From assembly GCA_022360105.1 (NCBI GenBank), contig JAKSDL010000749.1:1-7506 (forward strand): 7,506 nt of DNA, given 5' to 3'. Position numbers and translations under genes: made by a program. The notes under the pieces are model-generated. The model saw only the letters and a list, made by a program, of their open reading frames with translations, was not told the DNA's origin and made no database searches. Positions 6,376 to 7,506 of the stretch are shown here, piece by piece; the first letter of the stretch is position 1; every line of letters begins with the position of its first letter. Source of the stretch: Pseudomonadota bacterium. GTDB lineage: Bacteria > SAR324 > XYD2-FULL-50-16 > JAHJRI01.

Positions 6376-6846
6376 CTATACCTCTTCCAGACTTTTTTCC
6401 ACGGCACTGACAATGCTTTTGTAGCCTGTACAGCGGCAGATGTTTCCGGCATGCTCCCGGCAAATATCATCCCTGGTTACTTTCTGGCCTTTGTATTTTT
6501 CCACAAAAGAGGTCGAAGCCATGACAAAACCCGGTGTACAGAAACCACATTGAACGGCGCCTTCCTCAACATAGGCGTTTTGTACCACGGAAAGCTCTCC
6601 TTCTTTGCTTTCACCTTCCACAGTGCGGATCGATTTATTATCTGCCCAAACAGCCAGATAGATGCAGGCATCAACCAGCAGGTCATCAATCAACACGGAG
6701 CAGGCTCCGCATTCTCCCACACCACATCCCTGTTTGACGCTGATAAGCCCCAGGTCATCCCGCAATACTTCCATTAGGGATTTTCGTACATCCACAGACA
6801 GACTGCGTTGTCGGCCATTTACGGTTAGTGATATGCTTTGGTTCAC
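6376..6846 (-). CDS. xdhC: Xanthine dehydrogenase-type 2Fe-2S subunit
   Basis: Small iron-sulfur subunit (156 aa) of the same molybdenum hydroxylase, carrying two [2Fe-2S] clusters that link the molybdopterin site to FAD. The N-terminal plant-ferredoxin-type cluster uses Cys41, Cys46, Cys49 and Cys61 (QGCGVGECGAC); the C-terminal helical cluster uses Cys100, Cys103, Cys137 and Cys139 (QCGFCTPG and ICRCTGY). All eight ligands are present. The length fits E. coli XdhC (YgeU, about 159 aa). I chose the GTG at 6846: it overlaps the xdhB stop as GTGA, has AGGAGG 9 nt upstream, and puts the beta-strand SLTVNG right at the N-terminus as in homologues. The open frame runs upstream to 6942, but that extension lies inside xdhB and is not conserved-looking. 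The name follows E. coli xdhABC; in other bacteria 'XdhC' means an unrelated Mo-cofactor chaperone. Translation is probably coupled to xdhB. Confidence 0.95.
   Translation of the reverse strand: MNQSISLTVNGRQRSLSVDVRKSLMEVLRDDLGLISVKQGCGVGECGACSVLIDDLLVDACIYLAVWADNKSIRTVEGESKEGELSVVQNAYVEEGAVQCGFCTPGFVMASTSFVEKYKGQKVTRDDICREHAGNICRCTGYKSIVSAVEKSLEEV
6381..6388 (-). promoter_or_regulatory. Ribosome binding site of permease 1
   Basis: GGAAGAGG on the minus strand, inside the last codons of xdhC and 7 nt before the TTG at 6373. It is the main reason for choosing this TTG over the ATG at 6328. Confidence 0.65.
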
Positions 6847-7506
6847 TGGATATTTCCTCCTGCTTGTTGAATGGCTTTGGTAACGACCCGACCAGCCAGT
6901 TCTTGAATGATTTGTAACCGGAATTCCTTGCTTGCCCGCCATGAAGTTCTAGGAGTTACTTCATTCACAACCTGGTTTTCAATGTCGGAGATCAGAGACT
7001 GTGAAATCTTTTGACCGATAGCAGCTTTTTCCGTATCAGAACATCGAATCGGTGTTGGAGCAGCCACGCCAAACGACAGTCTTAAATCTCCCAGAGTATC
7101 TCCTTTAACACGGCATATAGCTGCACAACCAATAGTTGCGATATCCATGGCATTACGCATGGCATATTTATGATAATACCCCGAAGTTTCCTCATAATCT
7201 TTGGATCGAATCAAAAATGCCGTCAGGATTTCACCCGGTTTGATATCGACCTTTCCCGGTCCAAGATAAAACTTGGAGATCGGGATTAAACGCTGTCCCG
7301 CTGGTCCTTCAACCTTCAACTCGGTGTTCAGGCACATCAAGGCAGAAGCGCTATCGGCACTGGTCACCCCATTACAAATATTTCCGCCAATGGTAGCAAC
7401 ATTGCGGACTTGGGGCCCTCCCACTGTTCCCGAGGCCAGTGCCAGAATAGGGACGTGTTGGAGTATAATATCCGACTGCATGGCTTCGCTGAAAGTCACG
7501 GCAGAA
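6843..7506 (-). CDS. xdhB: Xanthine dehydrogenase-type FAD-binding subunit (partial, N-terminus outside window)
   Basis: FAD-binding (medium) subunit of a three-subunit molybdenum hydroxylase. In the family it passes electrons from the 2Fe-2S subunit to NAD+ through FAD, while the molybdopterin subunit oxidises the purine. The frame is open to the right edge, so the GTG at 7499 is probably an internal Val, not the start. About 220 residues are visible. By recall of E. coli XdhB (about 290 aa) roughly the first 70 residues, including the first FAD-binding loop, are missing. Diagnostic segments near the visible N-terminus are GGPQVRNVATIGGNICNG and TSADSAS, then GPGKV, KYAMRNAMDIATIGCAA, FGVAAPTPIRC and the C-terminal RTSWRASKEFRL, which is very close to E. 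coli XdhB (YgeT). It ends in TGA overlapping the GTG of the next gene. The family is sure; xanthine as substrate is inferred, since the catalytic subunit is not in view. Confidence 0.92.
   Translation of the reverse strand, partial: SAVTFSEAMQSDIILQHVPILALASGTVGGPQVRNVATIGGNICNGVTSADSASALMCLNTELKVEGPAGQRLIPISKFYLGPGKVDIKPGEILTAFLIRSKDYEETSGYYHKYAMRNAMDIATIGCAAICRVKGDTLGDLRLSFGVAAPTPIRCSDTEKAAIGQKISQSLISDIENQVVNEVTPRTSWRASKEFRLQIIQELAGRVVTKAIQQAGGNIQ
6856..6861 (-). promoter_or_regulatory. Ribosome binding site of the Fe-S subunit gene
   Basis: Perfect AGGAGG on the minus strand inside the 3' end of xdhB, 9 nt before the GTG at 6846. It decides the start of the Fe-S subunit and supports reinitiation at the GTGA stop/start overlap. 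Confidence 0.85.

Overview
All six genes in this window lie on the minus strand, so they are read from the right edge to the left. In that order they are: the 3' part of a FAD subunit and a complete 2Fe-2S subunit of a molybdenum hydroxylase of the E. coli XdhABC (xanthine dehydrogenase) type; two membrane permeases; a periplasmic binding protein and a two-domain ATPase of a BMP/PnrA-type (nucleoside/purine) ABC transporter; and a YheO/DauR-like PAS-HTH regulator. Intergenic gaps and joints suggest one transcription unit, entering from beyond the right edge, where the molybdopterin subunit (xdhA) would be expected. The likely job is uptake of a purine or nucleoside-type compound and oxidation of a purine base, under a local ligand-sensing regulator. 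Substrate identity (hypoxanthine/xanthine, adenine, guanosine or similar) is inferred from context only.

Layout. 6843-7506: xdhB-like, N-terminus cut by the window edge. 6376-6846: xdhC-like Fe-S subunit, GTG start overlapping the xdhB stop. 5279-6373: permease 1, TTG start 2 nt after the xdhC stop. 4941-5278: non-coding, holding an inverted pair of three-hairpin repeat units. 4014-4940: permease 2, TTG start. 2915-3991: binding protein. 2561-2914: mostly non-coding, holding a 3' stem-loop and an inverted pair of GC-rich hairpin repeats around an AT-rich core. 1022-2560: ATPase. 323-997: regulator. 1-322: no gene I can support, but a short perfect hairpin and a four-copy heptamer repeat.

Organism. 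The binding protein has a plain Sec signal peptide rather than a lipobox, which suggests a diderm (Gram-negative type) cell. Four genes carry Shine-Dalgarno sequences and three use GTG or TTG starts; the last two genes show no clear SD. The hairpin repeats resemble REP-like elements I associate with Bacteroidota/FCB-type and related environmental genomes, but the SD use argues against a typical Bacteroidota. I cannot place the organism below 'diderm bacterium, moderate GC'.

The coding content is a recognisable catabolic/uptake locus, not an obviously new system. The less ordinary parts are the two unrelated repeat pairs placed exactly between transporter subunit genes, with compensatory stem changes between their copies, and the pairing of a YheO/DauR-type regulator with this transporter-enzyme module.
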